From: DATBLE01 sp963841405 | GTDB taxonomy: Bacteria; Actinomycetota; Thermoleophilia; Gaiellales; Gaiellaceae | Reading direction: 5' to 3' | NCBI GenBank assembly: GCA_963841405.1 | Contig: CAWJCM010000001.1 | Coordinates: 349,818-413,817 of the forward strand | DNA length: 64,000 bases | Shown: positions 36,681 to 45,163 of the stretch, one piece after another | How the letters are laid out: every line of letters begins with the position of its first letter | How positions within the stretch are numbered: the stretch's first letter is position 1 | The notes under the pieces: model-generated | The model's input: only the letters and a program-made list of their open reading frames with translations | The model's database searches: none | What the model was told of the DNA's origin: nothing | Position numbers and translations under genes: made by a program

Positions 36681-37130
36681 TCAGCTGTTCGGCTCTGCCT
36701 CGAGCGTCTCAATGCGGAAGATCGGATGGTCCGGAGCGATCCGGCGAAGCTCTTCGCCCGGCGAATCCGCGTCGACTCCGCCGAAGAACACACCTACCTC
36801 CCACGTCCACCGCGTCAGGTAAGCGCGCAGAATCGGCTCCTTGTCAGCGTCCGCGATCTCCGAGGCGACAAAGCGGTCGCGCCGCCGGCCGAGCAGGAGC
36901 AGGCCCTGACCCGCGACCCGCAAGTTCCGCACCCACTGGGTGTCACCACGCGGAGCCACCAGGTACATGCTTCCCTCGACCGTCAGCACATTGACCGGCA
37001 CGCGGCGCGGTTCACCACTCTTGCGCCCACGCACCTCCAGCACCCGCGAGCCCCACACGCTGATCCCAACGCGCGTCAGCCCGGCAACGACGCGATTGAA
37101 CACGTTGCGCGTGAACCAGCCGGGACCCAC
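36681..37130 (-). CDS. F420-dependent nitroreductase-like protein (DUF385/Ddn family)
   Basis: A 149-aa split-barrel flavin-type protein: RVGISVWGSRVLEVRGRKSGEPRRVPVNVL, then GSMYLVAPRGDTQWVRNLRVAGQG, the two hallmark blocks of deazaflavin (F420)-dependent nitroreductases of the Ddn group. It transfers hydride from F420H2 to quinones, nitro compounds or aldehyde-like substrates. The C-terminal IAPDHPIFRIE closes the barrel. It agrees with an F420-producing actinobacterium. Confidence 0.88.
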   Translation of the reverse strand: MGPGWFTRNVFNRVVAGLTRVGISVWGSRVLEVRGRKSGEPRRVPVNVLTVEGSMYLVAPRGDTQWVRNLRVAGQGLLLLGRRRDRFVASEIADADKEPILRAYLTRWTWEVGVFFGGVDADSPGEELRRIAPDHPIFRIETLEAEPNS

Positions 37131-37599
37131 GTATCGCCGTGCCAGAAAGCCCTCCTACTCTCGCGGCCCGCCCAACGGTTTTTCTCGATCTTGACATGTC
37201 CGTAGCCAGCAAGACGATCGCCGGATCGCGACGACCTCTTGGCGCACATGCCAGGAGCTGCCCCTGGGAGTCGACCAGAAGGCCGCCTCCGGAGCACAAC
37301 CAGGAGGCGCTACCTCGCTCGGCCATGACTGCACGCGGCCCTTCGCGCCGACGGCGGTTTGGCCGTCCGAACGCCCACGTTCAAGGTCGCGTCAACCGCC
37401 TCAGAACGGTTGCACTGATGGATCCACAAGCCCGACGGTGACGCTATGCACGAAGACACGTCGCACGCCTGTGTGTCCGCGCGCAGGCGACAAGCCTCTC
37501 GCGTTCAGGCAAGATCCGCGGTAGCCACAAGGGACTAGCAGCGCGGTCACTCGCTTTAGCCACCGCGCTCCACGACTGGGCAACCGCAAGGAGGGTGTC
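37131..37599. other. Spacer with several palindromic repeat cores
   Basis: No gene recognised. Cores: CCTCTTGG...CCAGGAG (37235-37257), CCCCTGGG...CCAGAAGG (37261-37282) and CCAGGAGG (37300-37307). The TTGGCGCACATGCCAG segment recurs at about 40330. Confidence 0.5.
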
Positions 37600-38523
37600 A
37601 TGCCTGGACAGAGGAAAGCGCCCACTCGGAAGGCGCCCGCGACGACGAAAGAGATTCGTCTCTACCCGCCTCCGCCGGAGGGCTTCGACCCGTTCGCGGC
37701 GAGCAAACGTGAGCTGATGAAGTACGGGCTGCCGTTGCGGCCCGACCCGCACAAGGAGCCGGGCGCGGCTGCGCTGTGGGAGCGGCAGGCCGCCCGTTAT
37801 CGCAGCTTCGAGCATCTCGTGCCGAAGCCGGACACGTCGACGGCGAACGAGAAGGGACTGCCGGCGAAGATCCCGGCTGGAGCTGCGCCCTCGTTCCCGT
37901 TCGGCCCCGACCCACTCGAGTCGTGTGGCTATCAGCTCTTCAGCCCTTCGTCGGCGCCGTTCACGGCGCTGTTCGTTACCTCTACGGTGCCGGACCTGCA
38001 GTTCAGGCAGGGCCAGTTCGACGCGGTCAACCGCTTCCATACCTGGTCGAGCCTCGGCTTCCTCGATGTCCACGTCGAGATGACCGTTGACCCGCAGGAG
38101 AACGTCACCGCGAAGCTCTGGGCGCAAGGCGTGGGCGACATCACCAATCTGCCCATCCGCCCAGGCGACGTGATCAGCGCCACCCAGTGCCTGCAAACAA
38201 ACGGGAAGGCGGCCTACTTCCTCGCCAACGAGACCACGCAGCAGTCGACCAGCTTTGCGATCGACACCGGCTTTCCGCCTGCCGTCACGATCAGCGCAGG
38301 CGTCACGCGCGAGGGCGACCCGAGCCAGCCACCAGATTTTCACGCCCTGGCGAGCTTCGGGGTCGCCTACTTCGACGAGATCAGCGCCTTCACGACCGGT
38401 GGCAGCCGGTCGCTCACGTCGGGCGACGCGATCACGATGGTCAACCAGAACGGCAAAACGCTCGCGAGCCCGGTCAGGCTCACCGACTTCACGTTCAAGA
38501 CAGTGTTCGTTGCGCCGCTGTAG
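37600..38523 (+). CDS. G1/A4-peptidase-like protein (eqolisin fold), tentative
   Basis: A 307-aa protein without a signal peptide. The Lys/Arg-rich N-terminus (MPGQRKAPTRKAPATTKE) is followed by a linker with PPPPEGFDPFAASKRELMKYGLP. From about 150 the pattern FLDVHVEMTVDPQENVT, NLPIRPGDVISATQCLQ, AAYFLANETTQQSTSFAI and a closing DFTFKTVFVAPL follows the beta-sandwich of G1 (eqolisin) peptidases. The catalytic Gln/Glu pair cannot be placed with certainty, so it may be a non-catalytic lectin-like relative. It stands alone between repeat-bearing spacers. Confidence 0.55.
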   Translation: MPGQRKAPTRKAPATTKEIRLYPPPPEGFDPFAASKRELMKYGLPLRPDPHKEPGAAALWERQAARYRSFEHLVPKPDTSTANEKGLPAKIPAGAAPSFPFGPDPLESCGYQLFSPSSAPFTALFVTSTVPDLQFRQGQFDAVNRFHTWSSLGFLDVHVEMTVDPQENVTAKLWAQGVGDITNLPIRPGDVISATQCLQTNGKAAYFLANETTQQSTSFAIDTGFPPAVTISAGVTREGDPSQPPDFHALASFGVAYFDEISAFTTGGSRSLTSGDAITMVNQNGKTLASPVRLTDFTFKTVFVAPL

Positions 38524-39003
38524 TCACGTCGCGCAGGCCGGAGCAGCAACGTCTCAGCCAGCCATGGCCCCGGCGCTCAATCTGCGGCCGCGCGCGTCGA
38601 ACGAGCGCAGATGCGTCAAGGACGAAGGGCCTGTGACCCAGCCTGCCGCAAGGCACCAGGGAGTGCTCCCACCTGCTGGCGGCCGTTGTCCACCAGCGCA
38701 ACGTCTCGGCGTCAGCTTGCATGTTCCGCGCAACACCCGCGGGTGTTGGCGCTCCACTGCCTCCTGGGCCACGACCAGAGGTCGATGCTGCGCCTCCCTG
38801 GCGCGCAGCCAGAAAGTCGTTTCTGGCATGCATCCAGAGGTCGGCTGGGGCATGACCAGGAGGCCACCTCGAGGCAGGCCCAGGAGACCGTGCGCTGGGA
38901 GAAACGCGCCGACCCGTACCTCGCGACGCTCCACCTCGCCTGCGGGCTGATCACCTGGCGCGCCGTCAACAGGGAGCCCCCATCGGAATAGGCTCTTAAG
39001 TGC
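38524..39003. other. Spacer with a dense cluster of palindromic repeat cores
   Basis: No protein family was recognised on either strand. CCTCCTGG at 38761, CCAGAGG at 38776 and 38835, CCAGGAGG at 38857 and CCCAGGAG near 38880 occur within 130 bases, the densest cluster of the repeat family here. Confidence 0.5.
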
Positions 39004-39026
39004 GTGTAGCGCACTATGCGCTACAC
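39004..39026 (+). promoter_or_regulatory. Operator/promoter of the MazEF-type pair
   Basis: Perfect inverted repeat: GTGTAGCGCA, spacer CTA, then TGCGCTACAC. TACACT at 39022-39027 within its right arm is a plausible -10, five bases before the GTG start, so the transcript is probably leaderless. Binding of the antitoxin here would cover the promoter, which gives simple autorepression. Confidence 0.72.
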
Positions 39027-39031
39027 TGAGA

Positions 39032-39289
39032 GTGGTGGGCTCATCAACACCTCCACCACTCTCGCTTCGACTCGGCGCAGACGGACTGCGCGCGCTCGAC
39101 GACCTCGCCCGTCGCCGGCACGTAACCCGCGCGGAAGCAGCTCGACAGGCGATCTCGGAAACCGCAGAGCGCGAGCGGCGGCGAGCCGGGCTCGCGGCCG
39201 AAGCGGCCGCGCTCGCTCGCGATCCTGCCTATGTGCGCGAGGCGCGCGAGGTCGCACGGCTCATGGAAGAGCTCCGTGGTTCGCGGTGA
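39032..39289 (+). CDS. Antitoxin of a MazEF-type pair
   Basis: An 85-aa protein. Residues 8-45 look like a ribbon-helix-helix DNA-binding domain (LSLRLGADGLRALDDLARRRHVTRAEAARQAI). The C-terminal 40 residues (RDPAYVREAREVARLMEELRG) would wrap the toxin. It overlaps the toxin gene by 14 bases. A 23-bp inverted repeat lies just upstream. Confidence 0.78.
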   Translation: MVGSSTPPPLSLRLGADGLRALDDLARRRHVTRAEAARQAISETAERERRRAGLAAEAAALARDPAYVREAREVARLMEELRGSR

Positions 39290-39593
39290 CGTCCACGCGA
39301 TCACGCTCCCGCGTCGCCGCGGACACGTTCAGCACGGGCGCCGCTTCGCTGTAGTCGTTCAGGCGGACGACCTGCTCTCGCTCTCGACGATCGTCGTCTG
39401 CCCCACCTCGACCTCGACTCCGGCGGCGAGCTTTCACCCCGAGGTAGTCGTCGCCGGTGAGGAGACACGGGTGATGTGCGAGATGGTCGCCGCAGTCGAC
39501 GTGCGCGCACTGAGCGAGCACGCGGGGCACCTGACTCTCGACGAATTGCGAGCAGTCGACGACGCACTCGAGCTCGTCCTCGACTTGGGCTGA
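39276..39593 (+). CDS. MazF/PemK-type endoribonuclease toxin
   Basis: A 105-aa toxin: RGDVHAITLPRRRGHVQHGRRFAVVVQ is the MazF N-terminal strand set, TIVVCPTSTSTPAASF the ST(A)-like motif, and VMCEMVAAVDVRALSEHAGHL the C-terminal region. MazF-type enzymes cut mRNA or tRNA at short motifs. Start at GTG 39276, inside the end of the antitoxin gene, so the two are coupled. Confidence 0.85.
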   Translation: MVRGDVHAITLPRRRGHVQHGRRFAVVVQADDLLSLSTIVVCPTSTSTPAASFHPEVVVAGEETRVMCEMVAAVDVRALSEHAGHLTLDELRAVDDALELVLDLG

Positions 39594-39706
39594 GAGCACC
39601 TGAGTCAGCCTTGGCTCCTGCGGCGACGTAAATCCCGGCCACGTCGACCGAGCCCGCACACTGACCGCGGATTCGTCGACCGTCGAAACTCATCGGCTTC
39701 TCAGCC

Positions 39707-39758
39707 GGCCTCCTGGGGGCAGACCAGGAGGCCACTTCTGGAAGTTGACCAGGAGGCC
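39707..39758. repeat. Dispersed palindromic repeat, best-formed copy
   Basis: GGCCTCCTGG (39707-39716), a 7-base loop and CCAGGAGGCC (39724-39733) form a perfect 10-bp stem. TTCTGGAAG and another CCAGGAGGCC (39749-39758) follow. Nearly the same unit occurs at 27301-27347. Confidence 0.75.
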
Positions 39759-39869
39759 GTTTCGCGTGACAGCCCCACCGGTCAGCCACCGGCAAGGCAG
39801 GTCACGAGGTCCGCCACCTCGCCGGTGCGGCAGCAAATGTGCGTGGGCGCTACCCCTGTGACGGCAAGG

Positions 39870-40087
39870 TCACGCGACACTCAGCGTGAGCGTCTCGCGA
39901 GTTGCCTCGGCGCCGATGGTGGCGCGCTCTGCCGAGGTCAGAGCTTGGAGCCACTCGTCAAGCGCGTCACGAACCAGCGCTCGTGCCTCATCTTGCGTCG
40001 GAGCACAGGTGATCACCCCGGCAACTCCTCGATCGTTGCGCGTACCCAGCCTGCCTCATCCGGCTCGAAGACCACGTGGAGCTCCAT
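39870..40087 (-). pseudogene. HicB-type antitoxin, frameshifted at 40016-40019
   Basis: From ATG 40087 the frame reads MELHVVFEPDEAGWVRATIEELPG, the HicB fold start, and then meets TGA. In the next frame VITCAPTQDEARALVRDALDEW follows directly and runs to a stop at 39870. Five G instead of four at the junction would give one HicB-like protein of about 72 aa. No HicA partner was found on either side, so it is an orphan or remnant. Confidence 0.55.
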
Positions 40088-40765
40088 GCCGATAGCGTAC
40101 TCGGTGCACCTGCCTCGCGATACTTCGGCCATGACGGCGCGCCGTGAACTCGAGCGACACCTCGTCGAGCATCATTGTGAGCGCGTCAGGCACGGCGCAC
40201 GCCACGACGTCTGACGTAGCCCGGCCGCGGAACGACCCGTCACCGTCCCACGCCATCGCGAGTTCCCTTTCGGGGACGGCCCGCGGAATCTGCCGTCAGC
40301 TCGGGATCCCTGATCCGCCGCGCTGACCTTCTGGCGCACATGCCAGCAGGCTGATAGCCGCTTGGGACGTGACCGTGGAGGTCGACGTCGATCGAGATCG
40401 CGTCGCAACGCGGATCCTGTTCGACGCGCCTCAAGCCCGCTACGCGGCGTCTCGGCGGCTCTCCTCGTCGCGGCTGAGCTCGTGCAAGAGGTTTATCGCA
40501 GCCGGCACCGCCTGGGTGGTGCGCTCGAAGCCCCTAGCCTCAGATCATCAACCTCCGGAAAGCTGGCCAGGAGGTCGATGACCCGGTCTCGCCAGAACAG
40601 GCGCAGCGCGGAGGGCGACTCGGTTCAATCATCGGACACCGGTGCCCTGGCACTAGATCGAGGAGGCCGCCTCGGTTCCCACCGAGGGCCTCGTGCAGCG
40701 GCTGCTGGTGCGCGGCTGGATCGAAGGAATTCTCGACTTCCGGGCCGGCGAGGTGCCCGTGCTGC
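40088..40765. other. Spacer with repeat cores, no confident gene
   Basis: No recognised family. CTTCTGGCGCACATGCCAG at about 40327 repeats a segment seen at 37236. GGCCAGGAGG lies at 40566-40574 and a looser variant near 40655. Confidence 0.45.
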
Positions 40766-41626
40766 TCACGCGAGGGCCCGCCGTGCCGCCTCGTCAAATG
40801 GCGTCAGGTCGAGCGGCAGCAGCTTCCGGATCCGCTCCTCGCGCGCGATCGTCGGGTTGCGCAGTCCTTCGACAAGCGGCCGCGCGACGGACGCGCTCAC
40901 CGGCGTGACCAGGTTGAGCCAAAGCGAGGAAAGGTACGGCGTCAGCACCGGCACCTCGACGATTGCCGGCTTCCGGCCGAGCAGGGCAGCGATCCGCTCG
41001 ATCATCTCCCGGTAGGTCATCACCTCCGGCCCGCCCGTGTCGTAGCCCTCGCCGTAGGCGGCCTCATTGCCGCAGACGCCTGCCAAGTAGCGGGCGACGT
41101 CGTCCAGCGCGATCGGCTGCGTCGGGGTCGAGACCCAACTCGGCGTCACCATGACCGGCAGCCTTTTGACCAGGCCGAGGATCGTCTCGAAGGCGGCGCT
41201 CCCCTTGCCGACGATCATGGCCGCGCGCAAGGTCGTCACCGGGACGCCCGCCGAGGCGAGCCTCTCTCCAGTCTCGCGGCGACTACGCAGGTGCGGCGAC
41301 GCGTCAGGGTCGTCGGCGCCGAGCCCACCGAGGTAGACGATCTGCCGCACACCTGCGTTCGCCGCCTTGCCCGCGACCGTCTCCGCCGCCGCGCGATCCT
41401 GCTCCTCGAAGTCGCGCACGCCCAGCGAGTGGACGAGGTAGTAGACGACGTCCGCACCTTCCAGGGCAGCGGCGACGCCGTCGCCGCTGGCCGCGTCCGC
41501 AACCACCCAGCGGGCGCCGGGCTCCTCACGTGCGGTGCGCGAAACCGCCGTCAGCTCATGCTCGGCCAGCAGCGGCATAAGCGCCCGGCCGACGACGCCG
41601 GTTGCACCGAAAACGGTGACCTTCAC
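40766..41626 (-). CDS. NAD(P)-binding NmrA/epimerase-like protein
   Basis: A 286-aa atypical SDR. The Rossmann motif VTVFGATGVVGRALMPLLA starts at the GTG, followed by ADVVYYLVHSLG, QIVYLGGLGADDP and GKGSAAFETILGLVKRLPVMV. The active-site Tyr/Lys pair of classical SDRs is not present, as in NmrA-type sensors and ubiquinone-related epimerase-like proteins. The C-terminal helices (SSLWLNLVTPVSASVARPLVEGL) suggest a membrane-peripheral region. GTG at 41626 overlaps the stop of the upstream gene by 4 bases. Confidence 0.82.
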   Translation of the reverse strand: MKVTVFGATGVVGRALMPLLAEHELTAVSRTAREEPGARWVVADAASGDGVAAALEGADVVYYLVHSLGVRDFEEQDRAAAETVAGKAANAGVRQIVYLGGLGADDPDASPHLRSRRETGERLASAGVPVTTLRAAMIVGKGSAAFETILGLVKRLPVMVTPSWVSTPTQPIALDDVARYLAGVCGNEAAYGEGYDTGGPEVMTYREMIERIAALLGRKPAIVEVPVLTPYLSSLWLNLVTPVSASVARPLVEGLRNPTIAREERIRKLLPLDLTPFDEAARRALA

Positions 41627-42138
41627 GAATCCCGGCTCCGCAACAGGAGCTCGAAGTAGCGGAAGCTGACCGCGGCATGGAAGGGGCTCTGCCCCCTCGC
41701 ATAGAGCATCCCGGTCCACGGCGGCGCACCCACGCGGGCGGCAAGCCGCGGCAGGTACCCCTCGACCGTCACGCTCAGCTCCTGCTGATCGCCCTCGCGT
41801 CGCTGCGCGAGCGTGACGGAGCCGCCGGCTCGCAGCGCCAGCAGTCCACCCTGGATCGCGTGCCGGCAGCTGACGAGCTCGCCGTCGAACGAGAGCTCCG
41901 ACCGTCCAAAGGTAAGGAGCGTCGCACCGCCAAGCAGCTTCAACTTGCCTCCGTCGCCCGTCCAGCTCGCGCGGACACCGCCACGTGTCAAGCGGTCGAC
42001 CGCCTGCCAATAGGTGACACCAAGCGTGCGGGCACCGGCTTCGGACGCCTCGACCACGGGCTCCGCCACGAGCATCCGCTGGCGCGACTCGAACCCGCCG
42101 GACTCGAGCACACGCTCCGATGTCTCCCAGCCGCTCAC
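41623..42138 (-). CDS. Uncharacterised protein coupled to the NmrA-like gene (171 aa)
   Basis: All-beta-looking soluble protein (VTYWQAVDRLTRGGVRASW, LLTFGRSELSFDGELVSCRHAIQGG, then ELSVTVEGYLPRLAARVG and PFHAAVSFRYFELLL), suggesting a small beta-barrel that might bind a lipid. I do not recognise the family. GTG start; its stop overlaps the NmrA-like start, so the two probably act together. Confidence 0.6.
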   Translation of the reverse strand: MSGWETSERVLESGGFESRQRMLVAEPVVEASEAGARTLGVTYWQAVDRLTRGGVRASWTGDGGKLKLLGGATLLTFGRSELSFDGELVSCRHAIQGGLLALRAGGSVTLAQRREGDQQELSVTVEGYLPRLAARVGAPPWTGMLYARGQSPFHAAVSFRYFELLLRSRDS

Positions 42139-42794
42139 GCCGCCATCACCATTCGCGAAGGGTAGTCTCGCGTCGCCAGCTCAGCGATGACCCGCTCGCA
42201 CGTAGACGCCCTCCGGGCCGAAGCGCTCAACTGGCGCGCGAGGCTCGACCTCCGGTTTCGGCACGAGTCGGCATCTTTTCGTGACTGCATCGCACGGCTC
42301 ATCGACCTGAGCGCCGAACATGACATCCTCCGCGAAGATGGCCGAGAGGTCGAGACCTCCGATGACACGACCAGAGGTCGCTCCCGGGATTTGACGGGGA
42401 GGCCGGCGCCAGGGTCGATGACCCTCGGAGAGCGACGATCTCCCGATGGCTCGAAGGGTCCGTGGGGGGAAGAAAGCCGCTTTAAGCGGCGAGTATCGCC
42501 AGCGCGACTCCGAACAGGCAGGGTGGTGTAACTCCCTCGACGCAGGAGACTGAATCGCGTGACGCCCGACGCCGACAACATCAGGTGAGTGAGCCTCACC
42601 CCGGCTGCGAGATCGCCCCGACAGCCTGAAGAACGCGTCTCAGGCTCGGCGAGTCTTCGCCGGGATCTCGATTTCGCTCGCCGCGTTATCCTCGCATGCG
42701 TGGACAGGCCGATCGTGGTGGCGGTCGATGGATCGCCTGCAGCTGAGCAGGGCGTCGCTGTCGACCTCGATCTGGCGCCGGTACCTAGCCGTCG
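42139..42794. other. Spacer, at most one doubtful small gene
   Basis: On the plus strand a frame from ATG 42187 encodes a helical stretch (LNWRARLDLRFRHESASFRD) and then runs into a repeat-like segment (GACCAGAGGTCG at 42369). I could not decide whether this is a small gene. An open minus-strand frame ending at 42135 is Arg/Ser-rich and antisense to the next gene, so it was discounted. Confidence 0.35.
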
Positions 42795-43982
42795 ATGAAG
42801 CCTTTCCCCCGGATCGTCGAGCTTCGCGCGCTCGTTCTTACCGGCGGCGGTGCCGACTACCACGACCAAGCTGCAGGTCACTGGATCGATTCGCAGATCT
42901 CCACGCCGATGGCGCGCTACCGCGAGTATCGCGACACCCGGTCGTCGTTCGGGCTCAACGTGCTCGGCACTGTGGTCGTCGAGGCTGTGGCGGAGAACGG
43001 CGTCGTCGGGGTCGGCGTCTCGACCGGCGGTCTTCCGGCATGCTTCCTCGTCGAGCGACATCTGGCGCGCTTCGTCGAGGGGCAGCGGGCGGACCGGGTC
43101 GAGCTGATGTGGGATCAGATGTGGCGCTCCACACTTTTCTACGGGCGCAAGGGGCTTGCACTCAACGCTCTGTCAGCCGTCGACCTCGCCTTATGGGACC
43201 TGCTCGGGAAGGTGCGTGACGAGCCGGTGTGCGCGCTGATCGGCGGTACCGTCCGGGAGGAAATCGAGTTCTACGCGACCGGTCCCCGCCCCGATCTCGC
43301 CAAGGAGCTGGGCTTCATCGGAGGCAAGCTGCCGCTCGTGCACGGGCCTGCGGAGGGGGACGAGGGCTTGCGGAAGAACCTTGAGATGGCGGAGGAGATG
43401 CGCACCCGCGTCGGCGACGACTTCTTCCTCGCATACGACTGTTGGATGTCGCTCGACCTTCGGTACGCGCTCCGGCTTGCCGAGGGCCTGCGCCCGTACC
43501 GTTTCCGCTGGCTCGAGGAGTGTCTGCCACCCGACGACTACTGGGGCTATGCGGAACTCCGGCGCCACCTGCCGACCGGGTTGCTCCTCACGACCGGAGA
43601 GCACGAGGCAGGGAAGCTCGGCTTCCGCATGCTGATCGACATGGGCTGCTGTGATGTGGTGCAGCCGGACATTGGGTGGTGCGGGGGGCTCACCGAATTG
43701 CTCAAGATCGCGGCCTACGCCGACGCACACGACATCCCAGTCGTTCCGCACGGATCCAGCGTGTACAGCTCGCACTTCGTCGTCACGCGTCCGGGGACCC
43801 CGTTCGCAGAGTTTCTGATGATGGCGCCTCGGGGAGATCGGGTCACCCCGATGTTCAGCCCGCTCTTCATCGACGAGCCGGTGCCCGAGCGCGGGAGGCT
43901 ACGGGCATCCGCGCTCGATCGCCCCGGCTTCGGCGTCGAGCTCGATCGGTCGCTTCCACTCGAGCGTCCGTTCGAACACTGA
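42795..43982 (+). CDS. rhmD: L-rhamnonate dehydratase
   Basis: Enolase-superfamily enzyme of 395 aa that dehydrates L-rhamnonate to 2-keto-3-deoxy-L-rhamnonate. Diagnostic blocks shared with the E. coli enzyme: HWIDSQISTPMARYREYR, SSFGLNVLGTVVVE, AVDLALWDLLGKV, EFYATGPRPDLAKELGFIGGKLP, DDFFLAYDCWMSLD, RWLEECLPPDDYWGY, GEHEAGKLGFR, VVQPDIGWCGGLTEL and VVPHGSSVYSSHFV. The metal-binding Asp/Glu/Glu set and the catalytic His are in the last five of these. It is followed after 31 bases by another dehydratase, probably on the same transcript. Confidence 0.92.
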   Translation: MKPFPRIVELRALVLTGGGADYHDQAAGHWIDSQISTPMARYREYRDTRSSFGLNVLGTVVVEAVAENGVVGVGVSTGGLPACFLVERHLARFVEGQRADRVELMWDQMWRSTLFYGRKGLALNALSAVDLALWDLLGKVRDEPVCALIGGTVREEIEFYATGPRPDLAKELGFIGGKLPLVHGPAEGDEGLRKNLEMAEEMRTRVGDDFFLAYDCWMSLDLRYALRLAEGLRPYRFRWLEECLPPDDYWGYAELRRHLPTGLLLTTGEHEAGKLGFRMLIDMGCCDVVQPDIGWCGGLTELLKIAAYADAHDIPVVPHGSSVYSSHFVVTRPGTPFAEFLMMAPRGDRVTPMFSPLFIDEPVPERGRLRASALDRPGFGVELDRSLPLERPFEH

Positions 43983-44013
43983 CGCCTGAGCGTCGAGGCG
44001 TACGCTCCTCCGA

Positions 44014-45150
44014 ATGAGGATCGAGTCCGTCCGGTCGCGGCTCTACCGGATCCCGCCGACCGTCCGCTGGGAGGACTCCACCCACCACGTGAGTGCCCTG
44101 GAGTACGTCGTCACCGAGGTCACGACGGACTCCGGCATCGTCGGCGCCGGTGTCTCGTACACGACGGGCGTCGGTGGCAGCGCGATCGTCGCGCTCGTCG
44201 ACGACTACTGCGCGGCCATGCTCCGCGGCGAAAGCCCGTTCGCAGTCGGGCGCGTCTGGTCGTTCCTCGAGAAACAGCTCCGCAGGAACGGCAGTGGACT
44301 CGTCCACCTCGCCTTGGCCGCGGTCGACACGGCATTGTGGGACATCGTTGGAAAGGCGGTCGGGCAGCCGCTCCACCGGCTGCTCGGCGCCTGCCACGAG
44401 CGCGTGCCGGTGTACGGAAGCGGCATCGATCTCTTCCTCGAGGAGGACGCGCTGCTCGACCATGTCGAGGCGATGCTGGCGGACGGCTTCGACTGGATCA
44501 AGATCAAGGTCGGTCGAGACGACCCGGAGGAGGACGCGGCACGGGTCCGGGCGGTCCGCGGGCTGCTCGGCCCCGGCCGGCGTCTCTGCGTGGACGCGAA
44601 CCAGGCGTGGACGATCGCCGATGCCTGCCGGCACGCGGCGATGCTCGAGGCGGCAGGAGCAGACCTCACCTGGCTCGAGGAGCCGCTGCATCCCGAGGAC
44701 GTCCGCGGCCATGCCGATCTCCGCAGATCGACCTGCCTTCCGATCGCGGTCGGTGAGAGCATCTACAGCGATGCCCAGTTCCTGCGCTACCTCGAAGCAG
44801 ACGCCGTCGACGTCGTCCAGCCGGACGTCTGCCGCGTCGGGGGGTTCACAGGCTTGGTGCGCGTGGCCGGGCTTGCGTCCGCCTTCCACCGGCAGGTGGC
44901 GCCGCACTACGTCGCCGAGCTGACGGTCGGGGCGCTCTGTGCGGTCCCGAACGCCCTCGCACTGGAATGGGTGCGCGGCGGGACGTTGACAGAGCTCGGC
45001 GCTATCCGCCGACCGCTGCGGATCGAGGACGGGTTTGCCTACCCCTACGAGCAGGCCGGACACGGCGTCGACGTCGACCTCGACGCTCTCGCGCCCTACG
45101 AAGTGGACTCGGCGACGCTGAGGCAGACCGACACGCGCGCGGCGAAGTAG
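44014..45150 (+). CDS. Mandelate racemase/muconate lactonizing-type dehydratase (sugar acid)
   Basis: A 378-aa enolase-superfamily member of the mandelate racemase subgroup: KIKVG supplies the KxK base, VDANQAW the first metal Asp, WLEEPLHPED and IAVGESIYS the two Glu, and VAPHYVAE the catalytic His. The capping domain loops around WEDSTHHVSALEY are unlike those of the rhamnonate dehydratase upstream, so the substrate differs; an aldonate such as L-fuconate or a glucarate-like acid is possible. Convergent with the next gene, 13 bases apart. Confidence 0.82.
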   Translation: MRIESVRSRLYRIPPTVRWEDSTHHVSALEYVVTEVTTDSGIVGAGVSYTTGVGGSAIVALVDDYCAAMLRGESPFAVGRVWSFLEKQLRRNGSGLVHLALAAVDTALWDIVGKAVGQPLHRLLGACHERVPVYGSGIDLFLEEDALLDHVEAMLADGFDWIKIKVGRDDPEEDAARVRAVRGLLGPGRRLCVDANQAWTIADACRHAAMLEAAGADLTWLEEPLHPEDVRGHADLRRSTCLPIAVGESIYSDAQFLRYLEADAVDVVQPDVCRVGGFTGLVRVAGLASAFHRQVAPHYVAELTVGALCAVPNALALEWVRGGTLTELGAIRRPLRIEDGFAYPYEQAGHGVDVDLDALAPYEVDSATLRQTDTRAAK

Positions 45151-45163
45151 CCTGCGCGGACCC

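Noticed and set aside
42135..43061. Minus-strand open frame of 308 codons that ends in a 4-base overlap with the next gene
   Set aside because: Mostly antisense to rhamnonate dehydratase, with Arg/Ser-rich low-complexity translation; the overlap is probably chance.
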